From assembly GCF_019160155.1 (NCBI RefSeq), contig NZ_JAFNIH010000019.1:372001-436000 (forward strand): 64,000 bases of DNA. The letters are read 5' to 3'. The notes beneath the pieces are model-generated. The model made no database searches. It was given only the letters and a program-made list of their open reading frames with translations, and was not told the origin of the DNA. Positions within the stretch are counted from its first letter, which is position 1, and each line of letters opens with the position of its first letter. The translations under genes were made by a program, and so were the position numbers. This document shows, piece after piece, positions 27,236 through 35,727 of the stretch. The stretch is from Pinisolibacter aquiterrae (lineage in GTDB: Bacteria > Pseudomonadota > Alphaproteobacteria > Rhizobiales > Ancalomicrobiaceae).

Positions 27236-27362
27236 TACCGAGCGTAGAAAGGCCCGACTTGTTCGGAACTTTCTACGCGAAGGCAAGCCCGAACGGGCGT
27301 CGGCCGGTCAGGCCGCAGCGCTCACGAAATTCGGACGAGTCCGAATTTCGTGAGCCTGATAT
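27235..27362 (+). repeat. Stop-codon-associated three-hairpin element, copy 2
   Basis: The 128-base copy begins on the last base of the lacI-type stop with ATACC. Hairpin 1 has 10-bp perfect arms 27242-27251 and 27269-27278, extended inward with mismatches. The core (27279-27315) matches copy 1 almost base for base, with pairing arms 27287-27296 and 27304-27313. Hairpin 3 has perfect 16-bp arms 27320-27335 and 27340-27355 around the same CGAG loop as copy 1. The 3' end TGATAT pairs partly with the 5' ATACC. Confidence 0.85.
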
Positions 27363-27392
27363 GACACCCCTCGCCCCGGAAGACGACGAGAA

Positions 27393-27419
27393 ACGGCGCG
27401 CCCTCGCGGGACGCGCCGT
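27393..27419 (-). terminator. Terminator-like hairpin after the DUF533 gene
   Basis: ACGGCGCG at 27393-27400 and CGCGCCGT at 27412-27419 form perfect 8-bp arms. On the minus strand the stem is followed by TTTCTCG, about 30 bases after the stop of the DUF533 gene. Confidence 0.55.
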
Positions 27420-27448
27420 CTTCGTTTCCGACGAACGAGAGGGGGCCC

Positions 27449-28264
27449 TCAGGCGCCCTTCACCTGCGCGGTGATCTCGGCGACGAGAGCGGCGTCGAGG
27501 CCGAGCCTGGTCGCCAAGGCGTCGAGATAGGCCTTCTCCGAGGTCTGATCGGGATCGATGGCGAGCAGCGAGGCGGCATAGAGATGGACCGCCTCCTGCT
27601 GATTGGTCGCGAGCGAGGCGACCCGGTCGAGATCGAGCGGCGCCGCCAGTTCGGTGTCGAGGAAGGCCTTGGCGGCCGCCTCGACCTCGCCGACCCGCGC
27701 CAGGATCGCCGCCCGCTCGGCCGCGTCGACGTGACCGTCGGCCTTGGCCGCCTGGATCATCGCGATGATCGTCGCGGCGGCGAGCTTCTGCTCCGCCTCG
27801 GTCGAGACCGGCGCGGGCATGGGCGCCTCCGCCCCGGGAACGGCGGCCGGCGCCGTCGCCGAGGCTCCGGCCGAGCCGCTCTGATAGGATTGATAGGCCT
27901 TCCAGGCGAGACCGCCGAGCGCGGCGAGCGAGCCGAGCTTCACGGCCGTGCCGCCGACCTTGCGGCCGGTCTCGGTGCCGACCAGGAGCCCGAGCAGACC
28001 GCCGGCGAGCGCGCCGACGGCGAGGCCGTCGCCCTGTTTGGCGAAGAGGTCCTTGGCCTGGGCGACCTTCTCGGCGCCGACGTATTGCGTCGCCGTCGCC
28101 TCGAGGGAGCCGAGCCCCTCGCCCAACATCGCCTTGCCCTTGGCGATCGTGTCGGCGCCGACGAAGCCTTCGACGGTCTTGGTGCCCTGATCGATGGTGC
28201 TCTGGACGCCGGCCGCGGCCTGCGGACCCAACAGTTGCTCCAGAAGCTTCATGGCGTCGAACAT
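27449..28264 (-). CDS. DUF533 (YebE-like) tellurite-resistance-related protein
   Basis: The 271-residue protein has three visible parts. The N-terminus has repeated hydrophilic segments (GVQSTIDQGTKTVEGFVGADTIAKGKAML). A glycine-rich hydrophobic region follows (GLAVGALAGGLLGLLVGTETGRKVGGTAVKLGSLAALGGLAWKAYQSY). The C-terminal TerB-like helical domain contains AAATIIAMIQAAKADGHVDAAERAAILARV. This is the DUF533/YebE layout, an inner-membrane-associated family of unknown function that shares the TerB fold. AAAGGAGG precedes the ATG, an unusually strong ribosome binding site, so expression is probably high. Confidence 0.85.
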   Translation of the reverse strand: MFDAMKLLEQLLGPQAAAGVQSTIDQGTKTVEGFVGADTIAKGKAMLGEGLGSLEATATQYVGAEKVAQAKDLFAKQGDGLAVGALAGGLLGLLVGTETGRKVGGTAVKLGSLAALGGLAWKAYQSYQSGSAGASATAPAAVPGAEAPMPAPVSTEAEQKLAAATIIAMIQAAKADGHVDAAERAAILARVGEVEAAAKAFLDTELAAPLDLDRVASLATNQQEAVHLYAASLLAIDPDQTSEKAYLDALATRLGLDAALVAEITAQVKGA

Positions 28265-28384
28265 GTCCGATCCTCCTTTGCCGCTGAGGTTCCGTCCCGG
28301 CGGTAGGCAGGATCTAAGCACGCGGGCATGACGACACAAGGGCGCCTGCCCCAAAGGAAGGCCCGGTTGCGACCGACCCCGCCC

Positions 28385-29026
28385 TCAGCAGGCCGGGCCG
28401 AGATTGGCCGCCTCGCGCGCCAGCTTCTCGATCCGCCCCCAGTCGCTCGCCGCGACCGCGTCGCCCGGCGCGACCCAGGATCCACCGACACAGACGACGT
28501 TGGGGAGCGCCAGATAGCGCGACGCCTTGTCCGGTCCGATGCCGCCGGTCGGACAGAACTTGAGACGCGGCAAAGGCGAGGCGAGCGACTTCAGATGATC
28601 GACGCCGCCGATCGCCTCGGCCGGGAAGAATTTGAGCCGCTCGTAACCACGCTCCGAAAGCGCCATCGCCTCCGAGGCCGTGGCGATGCCGGGCAGGAGC
28701 GGGATGCTCGACCGATCGGCCGCCTCGAGGAGCTTCGGCGAGGTGCCGGGCGAGACCAGGAATTGCGCCCCCGCCTCGACGGCCGCCGCCAGCGCGAGCC
28801 CGTCGAGCACCGTGCCGGCGCCGACGATCGCCCCCTCCACCGAGGCGAGCGCCCGGATGCAGTCATAGGCGCGCGGCGTGCGCAGCGTCACCTCGAGCAC
28901 CGGCAGACCACCGGCGACCAGAGCGCGGCCGAGGCCGAGCGCCTTGTCCGGATCGTCGAGGATCAGCACCGGGATCACCGGCGCGCGGCTCATGATGTGA
29001 TCGAGAAGGGCGATGTCTTGGCTCAT
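28385..29026 (-). CDS. eda: 2-dehydro-3-deoxy-phosphogluconate (KDPG) aldolase
   Basis: Eda cleaves KDPG into pyruvate and glyceraldehyde 3-phosphate, the last specific step of the Entner-Doudoroff pathway. The 213 residues show the catalytic glutamate at position 45 in VLEVTLRTP and the Schiff-base lysine at 132 in [29 protein letters not shown] and [12 protein letters not shown] follow the family pattern. The edd and zwf genes are not in the window. The gene is on the same strand as the opg gene but separated from it by a palindromic terminator. Confidence 0.95.
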   Translation of the reverse strand: MSQDIALLDHIMSRAPVIPVLILDDPDKALGLGRALVAGGLPVLEVTLRTPRAYDCIRALASVEGAIVGAGTVLDGLALAAAVEAGAQFLVSPGTSPKLLEAADRSSIPLLPGIATASEAMALSERGYERLKFFPAEAIGGVDHLKSLASPLPRLKFCPTGGIGPDKASRYLALPNVVCVGGSWVAPGDAVAASDWGRIEKLAREAANLGPAC

Positions 29027-29077
29027 CAGACTTTGGTAGTCCAATTCCGTGACGCTGAGAAGACCCGCCCGAACGAA

Positions 29078-29101
29078 GAAGGGGCGCCGCGGCGCCCCTT
29101 C
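29078..29101 (-). terminator. Palindromic terminator after the opg gene
   Basis: A perfect 24-base palindrome (12-bp arms, GAAGGGGCGCCG and its complement) lies 33 bases after the opg stop. On the minus strand it runs into TTCGTTC. The centre must open to form a loop, leaving about ten pairs. Confidence 0.6.
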
Positions 29102-29133
29102 GTATCCCATGACCCCACGGCGAGGCCGAGGCC

Positions 29134-30720
29134 TCACCAGGTCTTCTGCGGATGCAGCTTGAACAGCCACGTCTCGGTCAGGGCGGTGTCGCCGTCGCGC
29201 AGATAGGCGCGCAGGTCGACCGGATCCGGCCCCTCGGCCTTGATGTCGAACTGCAGCCGCCACGCCTTGTTCCAGGTGGTGGTCTCCAGGAAGATCGAGG
29301 AGATCTGACCGCGCGAGGCGGTGATCACCGGCTCGGGCTTGCGATCCTTCGGGAAGCCGTCGAGCGGTCCGCCCGAGAACTCGATCACCATCCGCTTCAG
29401 TTCCGGCGGATTGACGCGGCTGTAGGGGAAGCCGCCGCGCCCGATCCGGGTCGCGGTCGGCCGCGCCAGATTGTTCGGCGGATTGGGCTCGTCGGCGTTC
29501 CAATACATCCGATAGCGGAATTCGAGGCTCTGCCCGGCCTTGACCGGCTCCTTCGGCACCCAGAAGCAGCCGATGTTGTCGAAATCCTCGTGATCGGTCG
29601 GAAACTCGACCAGATGGAACGCGCCCTGACCCCACCCGCCGATCGGCTCGATCCACAGGGACGGCCGCCGTTCGTAGTTGAGATAACGGTCCATGTAGTG
29701 CTGGGGATCGCGATCGCGCTGCATCAGGCCGAATCCGCGCGGATTGTCGTCGACGAAGGCCGAGGTCGACGGGCCGGGCGGATTGACCAGCGGCCGCCAG
29801 ATGCGCTCGCCGGCACCCGTCCACATCGCCAGACCGTCGCTGTCGTGGGCGCCCTCGCGCCATTCGAGCTGATAGCTCTTGTCGTAGTTGGAGAACCAAT
29901 ACATCGACGTCATCGGCGAGATGCCGAGCTTGCCGATGTCCTTGCGGACGAAGAGATTGCACTCGACGTCGATGATCACGCCCTCGGTGCGGCGGATCGT
30001 GAACTTGTAGGCGCCGGTGATCGACGGCCCGTCGAGCAGCGCGTAGACGACGACCGGCTGGGTCTCCGCGCTCGCCGGCTGGAGATAGAACTCGGTGAAG
30101 TCGGGGAATTCCTCCGGCTTCGGACTGGCGGTGTCGACCGTCACGCCGCGCGCCGAGAGCCCATATTCGCCGAGCGAGCCGATCGCGCGGAAATAGGAGG
30201 CGCCGAGGAAGGCGCACCAGTCCTTGGTGGTCCAGTCGGGGCGCGACTTGGCCTCGCGGATCTGGAAGCCGGCGAAGCCCGTGTCCTCGGGCAGCTTCGC
30301 CGCCGGGCTGTCGTCCGGCATGTCGAAATATTCGGGCTCGTAGAGCACCTCGGCCGCCTTGTCCCCGTCGACCGCGTGCATCTTGATGGTCTTGGGGAAG
30401 TACTTGCCGACGGGGAAGAAGGTGACCGGATAGACCCCCTTCTCGTCGGAGAAGAGCGCATGGTCGGAGCGGAACTTGATCTTGCCGTGCTGCTCGTAGC
30501 CGATCTGATCGACGATCTCCGGCGCCGGCTTGCGCGGGGCGAGATAGGCCTTGGCGGCCATGTCGCGGGCGCGGCCGACCAGCCCGGAGAAGGAGAAGGA
30601 CTTGGCCGGGCCGAACTTCAGTTGCGCGGCCGCCGCCGGGCCGGTGGCCCCCAGCAGGCTGGCGACGGAGGCGGCGACGGCGGCGGAGAGAACGTCACGG
30701 CGGGAAGGGGCAGCGCGCAT
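29134..30720 (-). CDS. Periplasmic glucan biosynthesis protein, OpgD/OpgG family
   Basis: The 528-residue protein belongs to the MdoG/OpgG-OpgD family that shapes osmoregulated periplasmic glucans. The N-terminus has a twin-arginine signal ([10 protein letters not shown]7-R8, then a hydrophobic stretch ending AAAA), which is typical of OpgD rather than OpgG. Downstream are [54 protein letters not shown], and [19 protein letters not shown]. No opgH-type glucosyltransferase lies in the window, so the partner is elsewhere. It ends with a palindromic terminator before eda. Confidence 0.9.
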   Translation of the reverse strand: MRAAPSRRDVLSAAVAASVASLLGATGPAAAAQLKFGPAKSFSFSGLVGRARDMAAKAYLAPRKPAPEIVDQIGYEQHGKIKFRSDHALFSDEKGVYPVTFFPVGKYFPKTIKMHAVDGDKAAEVLYEPEYFDMPDDSPAAKLPEDTGFAGFQIREAKSRPDWTTKDWCAFLGASYFRAIGSLGEYGLSARGVTVDTASPKPEEFPDFTEFYLQPASAETQPVVVYALLDGPSITGAYKFTIRRTEGVIIDVECNLFVRKDIGKLGISPMTSMYWFSNYDKSYQLEWREGAHDSDGLAMWTGAGERIWRPLVNPPGPSTSAFVDDNPRGFGLMQRDRDPQHYMDRYLNYERRPSLWIEPIGGWGQGAFHLVEFPTDHEDFDNIGCFWVPKEPVKAGQSLEFRYRMYWNADEPNPPNNLARPTATRIGRGGFPYSRVNPPELKRMVIEFSGGPLDGFPKDRKPEPVITASRGQISSIFLETTTWNKAWRLQFDIKAEGPDPVDLRAYLRDGDTALTETWLFKLHPQKTW

Positions 30721-31030
30721 GGATGGTCCTGAGGATCCCTGAAGGTCCGGAACGGAGGCGAGGCCGAGGGAGACGTAGCCTCCGATCCTTCTAATGCGCC
30801 GCAAGATCCATCGCAATCGGGCGGAAGAACGGCAACCCCGCCAGGATGCATCCTTCCCATGCGGAAAAGGAGCCCGTCTCGAACGTCGGCGGCGGAGGAA
30901 CGGCGAGAAAGTTGCGCGCTCGCGCCGGGAGGCGAGCGATTCCGATGGCGAGACGTCGGCGAGATCACCGGCCCCGCGAGGCACGAAGAGACCAGCCGAT
31001 CCGACCCGTCCGGCCCGGCGAGACGGGGCC
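30721..31030. other. Intergenic region between copper ATPase and opg gene
   Basis: No gene or confident signal is seen in these 310 bases. They must carry the minus-strand promoter of the opg gene and the end of the copper ATPase transcript, but no clear -35/-10 pair or terminator hairpin was found. The segment ACGTCGGCG occurs twice (near 30885 and 30951), too short to interpret. Confidence 0.4.
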
Positions 31031-33280
31031 TCAGAGCTTCGGCTTCCACCGCGTCAGCGTCAGCGCGTTGGTCACGACCGTGACCGAGCTCATCGCCATC
31101 GCCGCCCCGGCCAGCGCCGGGGTGAGGTGGCCCATGGCGGCGAGCGGCACGCCGACCACGTTGTAGAAGAACGCCCAGAAGAGATTCTGGCGGATCTTGC
31201 CCCAGGTCGCCCGGGCGATCTCGAGCGCCGCCGCCACCAGCCGCGGATCGGCCCGCATCAGGGTGATGCCCGCCGTCTCCATCGCCACGTCGGCGCCCGA
31301 GCCCATGGCGATGCCGACGTCCGCCGCGGCGAGCGCCGGCGCGTCGTTGACCCCGTCGCCGACCATCGCCACCACCTGGCCCGAGCGCCGGAGCAGCTCC
31401 ACCACCTCGACCTTGCCCTCGGGCAGGACCTGGGCGCGGACCGCGTCGACGCCGACCGCGCGCGCCACCGCCTGCGCCGGCGCCTTGGCGTCGCCGGTGA
31501 CGAGATGGGACGAGATGCGCTCGGCCGAGAGCCGGGCGATCGCCTCTGCCGCCGTCGCCCGCAACGGATCGGCCAGCGCCACCAGCCCCAGCGCCTCGTG
31601 ATCGCGCGCCACCACCACCACGGTCTTGGCCTCGCCGGCGAGGCGGCGCGCCTCGCTCTCGAAGAGGCGCAGATCGACGTCGAGTTCCTCCATCAGCCGG
31701 GCATTGCCGACCGCGATCGTCCGCCCCTCGACGGTGCCGGAGACCCCGCGCCCGACCGAGGCGCGGAACTCGGTCGCGGTCGAGAGCGCGATCCCGCGCG
31801 TCTCCGCCGCCCGCACGAAGGCGGCCGCGAGCGGATGTTCACTGGCGCTCTGGAGCGAGGCGGCGAGCCGCAACATCTCGTCGCCGGAGCCGCCCAGGGT
31901 GAAGACGTCGGTGACCGAGGGTCGCCCCTCCGTCAGCGTCCCGGTCTTGTCGAAGACGACGCAGTCGACCGCATGGGCCCGTTCCAGCGCTTCGATGTCA
32001 CGAATGAGAATGCCCGCCTTGGCCGCAGCCCCGGTGCCGGCGACGAGCGCCGTCGGCGTGGCGAGACCGAGCGCGCAGGGACAGGCGATCACCAGCACCG
32101 CCACGGCCGGGATCAGCGCCCCTTCGAAATCGTGCCCCGCCAGCCACCACGCCGCGAAGGTGAGGATCGCGATCGCCACGATCACCGGCACGAACACCGC
32201 CGCGATCCGGTCGACCAGCTTCTGCACCGGCGCCTTGGCGATCTGCGCCTGTTCGACCAGATGGCCGATCCGGGCGATGGTGGTGTCCTCGCCGACCGCC
32301 GTCAGCGTCACGGTGAGGGAGCCCGCGCCGTTGATGGTGCCGGCGGTCACCTTGTCTCCCGCCCCCTTGGCGACCGGCATGCTCTCGCCGGTGACGAGGC
32401 TCTCGTCGAGATCCGACGCCCCCTCGGCGACGAGACCGTCCGCCGCCACCCGCTCGCCGGGCCGCACCAGGATCCGTTCGCCGCGCCGCAGCCGATCGAC
32501 CGAGACCGTCTCCTGCGTCCCGTCGGGCAGAAGCCGCGTCGCCGTGTCCGGCCGCAGCTGCATCAGCTTGGCCACCGCCGCGCTCGCCGAGCGCTTGGCC
32601 CGCGCCTCCAGGAGCTTGCCGAGGATGATCAGGGTCAGCACGGTGGTCGACCCCTCGAAATAGAGATGCGGCCCGGCCGCGTCGCCGTGGCGCCCGATCG
32701 CCCAGACGGAGAACGCATAGGCCGCCGAGGTGCCGAGCGCCACCAGCACGTCCATGTTGGCGGAGCGCCCGCGCAGCGCCTTGAAGGCGCCGACGTAGAA
32801 GCGCGCCCCGGCGATCGCCTGCACCGGAGTCGCCAGCGCCAGCTGGACCCACGGCGTCAGCCAATGGGCATGCGCGCCCCAGGCCATCGGCACCATCGCC
32901 ACCAGGAAGGGCAGCGTCAGCACGGCGGAGAAGAGGAAGAGCGCGAAGGTGCGCCGCTCCTCGCGGGCCCGTTCCGCCGCCGCCCGCTCGAGCGCCGCGC
33001 GCCGGGCCGCGACTGCGGTGTCGCGCGGATGGGCGCCGAAACCGGCGCGCTCGATCGTCTCGACGATCGCGCTGGTCTCCACCCCCGGCGCCACGATTTC
33101 CGCCGTCTCGAGCGCCAGATTGACGGTCGCCCGCTCCACCCCGGGCATCCGCCCGAGCACCTTCTCGATGCGCGCCGAACAGGCCGCGCAGGTCATGCCG
33201 GTGACGTCGACGACGATCGGCGTCGCGCCGGAGGCGGTGTCGGAGGTCGGGTGGGAGGGGGCGGGAGCGAGGGCATTCAT
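31031..33280 (-). CDS. copA: Copper-translocating P1B-type ATPase
   Basis: This transporter exports Cu(I) from the cytosol using ATP. The 749 residues have one N-terminal heavy-metal domain with GMTCAAC (C31, C34), membrane helices, and TGES in the actuator domain. The membrane ion site CPC (VIACPCALGLATPTA) follows, then the phosphorylated aspartate in DKTGTLTEG, the HP motif SEHPLA, and the hinge GDGVNDAPALAAADVG. CPC with the single CxxC domain indicates the monovalent copper class. ATG at 33280 is chosen because the metal domain follows at normal distance. A MerR-type promoter-like sequence lies directly upstream. Confidence 0.95.
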   Translation of the reverse strand: MNALAPAPSHPTSDTASGATPIVVDVTGMTCAACSARIEKVLGRMPGVERATVNLALETAEIVAPGVETSAIVETIERAGFGAHPRDTAVAARRAALERAAAERAREERRTFALFLFSAVLTLPFLVAMVPMAWGAHAHWLTPWVQLALATPVQAIAGARFYVGAFKALRGRSANMDVLVALGTSAAYAFSVWAIGRHGDAAGPHLYFEGSTTVLTLIILGKLLEARAKRSASAAVAKLMQLRPDTATRLLPDGTQETVSVDRLRRGERILVRPGERVAADGLVAEGASDLDESLVTGESMPVAKGAGDKVTAGTINGAGSLTVTLTAVGEDTTIARIGHLVEQAQIAKAPVQKLVDRIAAVFVPVIVAIAILTFAAWWLAGHDFEGALIPAVAVLVIACPCALGLATPTALVAGTGAAAKAGILIRDIEALERAHAVDCVVFDKTGTLTEGRPSVTDVFTLGGSGDEMLRLAASLQSASEHPLAAAFVRAAETRGIALSTATEFRASVGRGVSGTVEGRTIAVGNARLMEELDVDLRLFESEARRLAGEAKTVVVVARDHEALGLVALADPLRATAAEAIARLSAERISSHLVTGDAKAPAQAVARAVGVDAVRAQVLPEGKVEVVELLRRSGQVVAMVGDGVNDAPALAAADVGIAMGSGADVAMETAGITLMRADPRLVAAALEIARATWGKIRQNLFWAFFYNVVGVPLAAMGHLTPALAGAAMAMSSVTVVTNALTLTRWKPKL

Positions 33281-33285
33281 GGGCT

Positions 33286-33316
33286 CATATTTGCGCTCTT
33301 CCGGCCGGAAGGTCGA
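33286..33316 (-). promoter_or_regulatory. Candidate CueR-type promoter of copA
   Basis: On the minus strand TCGACC (33311-33316) and AATATG (33286-33291) are separated by 19 bases, the long spacer typical of MerR-family-controlled promoters. The spacer contains the palindrome CTTCCGGCCGGAAG (33298-33311). The distance to the ATG implies a nearly leaderless mRNA. The hexamers are imperfect. Confidence 0.35.
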
Positions 33317-33468
33317 GAGGTCGCGCGTCCGGTTGCCGGAATGCGCGGTCACATCCGTGTCAGCGCGGATGACCGTTGATCTCGCCGCGCCCCAGCGCCT
33401 AAGGTCGCCTCGGGGCAAACGAAACGTCGCGCGTCGCCGACACCCCGCAAGAAAAGGATACCCGCACC

Positions 33469-34182
33469 ATGCCGGGAACTCGTGAGGAGCGCCCGGTCGG
33501 GCCGCTCGTCGAAGGCTGGAGCGAACGCGCTCGGCCGGTACGCGCCACCATCACAGGCACCCACGGCCGTCTCGAGCCGCTCGACACCGCCAAGCACGGC
33601 GCCGACCTGTGGGCGGCGATCGTGGGCCACGATTCGGTCTGGACCTACATGAGCTACGGCCCCTTCGAGACCGAAGGCGCCTTCCTCGCCTGGCTGAAGA
33701 GCCGCGAGGAACTGACCGATCCCCTCTCCTTCGCCGTGGTCGACACCGCCTCCGGCAAGGCGCTCGGCGTCCTGACGCTGATGGAGGTCCGTCCCGCCGC
33801 CGGCGTCGTCGAGATCGGCCACATCTTCTTCGCGCCGGTGCTCCAGAAGACCCGCGCCGCGACGGAGGCGATCTTCCTGGCCATGCGCCATGCCTTCGAC
33901 GACCTCGGCTATCGCCGCTTCGAATGGAAGTGCGACGGCCTCAACGCCCCGTCCCGCGCCGCCGCGATCCGCTTCGGCTTCACCTTCGAGGGCCTGTTCC
34001 GCCAGCACATGGTGATCAAGGGCCGCAACCGCGACACCGCCTGGTATTCGATCGTCGACAAGGAATGGCCGGTGGTGAAGGCCGGGTTCGAAGCCTGGCT
34101 GAAGCCGGAGAACTTCGACGCCGAGGGCCACCAGAAGGCCGGCCTCGCCGACCTCCGCCCGAAGGCCGCCCACGCCCGCTGA
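33469..34182 (+). CDS. GNAT-family N-acetyltransferase (RimJ/RimL type)
   Basis: The 237-residue protein has the RimJ/RimL-type fold: GRLEPLDTAKHGADLWAAI, FAVVDTASGKALGVLTLMEVRP, VVEIGHIFFAPVLQKTRAATEAIFLAMRHAFDDLGYRRFEWKCDGLNAPSRAAAIRFGFTFEG in consecutive strands and helices, and RDTAWYSIVDKEWP near the end. This subgroup acetylates small amines or protein N-termini; the substrate here is unknown. It is divergent from copA and followed by a clear terminator. Confidence 0.88.
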   Translation: MPGTREERPVGPLVEGWSERARPVRATITGTHGRLEPLDTAKHGADLWAAIVGHDSVWTYMSYGPFETEGAFLAWLKSREELTDPLSFAVVDTASGKALGVLTLMEVRPAAGVVEIGHIFFAPVLQKTRAATEAIFLAMRHAFDDLGYRRFEWKCDGLNAPSRAAAIRFGFTFEGLFRQHMVIKGRNRDTAWYSIVDKEWPVVKAGFEAWLKPENFDAEGHQKAGLADLRPKAAHAR

Positions 34183-34207
34183 GGACCGAGGAACCGAGAC
34201 GACGCGA

Positions 34208-34238
34208 GCCGGCCGGGGGCGACCTCGGCCGGCTTTTT
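34208..34238 (+). terminator. Rho-independent terminator after the GNAT gene
   Basis: Arms GCCGGCCG (34208-34215) and CGGCCGGC (34226-34233) are perfectly complementary and followed by TTTTT at 34234-34238. The convergent MFS gene ends 13 bases further on. Confidence 0.85.
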
Positions 34239-34250
34239 CCTGCGTCCCTC

Positions 34251-35492
34251 TCAGCGCGCCGAGCCGCCGCCGAAGGCCGCGCGGTTCGAGACCCGCATCA
34301 CGACCAGCGCCAACACCGCCGCCGCGAGCGGCACGAAGGAGACGGCGAGCACCGTGCTCCACCCCGACGTCGTCAGGAGCCCACCCGAGGAGAGCGAGCC
34401 GACCGTCATCGTTCCGAAGACGAGGAAATCGTTGAGCGACTGGACGCGCGTCCGCTCCTCCGGCCGGTGGCAACCGAGCACCAGCGCCGAGGCGCCGACG
34501 AAGCCGAAGTTCCAGCCGACCCCGAGCAGGATCAGCATCACCCAGAAATGGGGCACGTCGACGCCCATCAGCCCGGCCGCGGCCGAGAGCGCGATCAGCG
34601 TCAACCCGGCGGCGACCACGCGCGGCGCGCCGAAACGGGTGATGAGATGGCCGGTGACGAAGCCGGGCGCATACATGGCGATGATGTGCCACTGGAGCCC
34701 GGTATTGGCCGATTCCTGGCTGAGGCCACACATCCGCATCGCCAGCGGCGCGGCGGTCATCAGGAAGTTCATGACCATGTAGGATACGACCCCGCAGATG
34801 ACGGCGACGACGAAGCGCGGCTGGCGGGCGATCTCCATCAACGGCCGTCCGCCCGCGATCTCGGTTCGGCTCGGCATGGGGATGTGGACGCCGACGAGGA
34901 CGAGCGCGGAGACGGCCGCGACCGCCGCCTGCGCGACATGGGTCGCGGCGAAGAGATAGGGCGGCCACAGATCCATCGTATGGGTGACGAGCTGCGGCCC
35001 GATCACCCCGGCGAAGACCCCGCCCGCCATCACGAAGGACATCGCCCGCGCCCGCCGCTCGAAGGGCACGCAGTCCGCCGCCGCGAAGCGGAACGACACC
35101 ACGACCGCCGCATAGGCCCCGCCGAGGAAGGCGGCCAGGCAATAGAGCCAGAACGAGCCGAGGACCACCGCCGCCGTCGCGATCCCTCCGGCGACCACGG
35201 CCGCCCCCGTCCCGACGAGAAAAGCCGCGCGCCGGCCGTGGAGCCGCGCGATCGCCCCGACCGGCAGCGTCGACACCGCCATACCGACGACGAAGACCGA
35301 GATCGGCAGCGTCGCCAAAGTCTTGTCGGGTGCGAGGATGTTTCCGACCACCGCCCCGGTCGCATAGAAGACCGAGGAATTGGCCCCCGCGAGCGCCTGC
35401 GCCGTCGCCAGCCTGAGGACGTCGCGTCCCCCCGAAGGCCCCACCGCCTGCTGAACGGCACTCTCCTCGACGGCGGAACGGGACATCGTCAC
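34251..35492 (-). CDS. Major facilitator superfamily transporter
   Basis: The 413-residue protein has twelve predicted membrane helices in two halves. The segment ARLHGRRAAFLVGTGAAVVAGG after helix 2 is the usual MFS loop signature. FRFAAADCVPFERRARAMSFVMAGGVFAGVIGPQ lies between helices 4 and 5, and RFGAPRVVAAGL in the second half is the matching loop. The substrate is unknown; the closest pattern is that of small drug or metabolite exporters. The gene starts 235 bases from a divergently transcribed TPR gene of different base composition. Confidence 0.85.
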   Translation of the reverse strand: MTMSRSAVEESAVQQAVGPSGGRDVLRLATAQALAGANSSVFYATGAVVGNILAPDKTLATLPISVFVVGMAVSTLPVGAIARLHGRRAAFLVGTGAAVVAGGIATAAVVLGSFWLYCLAAFLGGAYAAVVVSFRFAAADCVPFERRARAMSFVMAGGVFAGVIGPQLVTHTMDLWPPYLFAATHVAQAAVAAVSALVLVGVHIPMPSRTEIAGGRPLMEIARQPRFVVAVICGVVSYMVMNFLMTAAPLAMRMCGLSQESANTGLQWHIIAMYAPGFVTGHLITRFGAPRVVAAGLTLIALSAAAGLMGVDVPHFWVMLILLGVGWNFGFVGASALVLGCHRPEERTRVQSLNDFLVFGTMTVGSLSSGGLLTTSGWSTVLAVSFVPLAAAVLALVVMRVSNRAAFGGGSAR

Positions 35493-35727
35493 CTCGATTT
35501 CGGCTGAGGACGCGAGCGGAAAGGAGAGCCGACCGCGAGAAAACCTCGCAGGACCGGACGAGCCGCATCACCTAGCAGAGCCCGCTCCCGATGGGAAATC
35601 CGAAGGTCGCGCGCTCACCGGCACGCGTCGTCGCGGGCGGCGCGGCGTCATGTGGAGAGGCCGGTTCTGGCGCTTTGCGGCAACTCGGAAGCAGGGTATT
35701 TCTGGTTGTCCGACGACGGAGCTGCTC

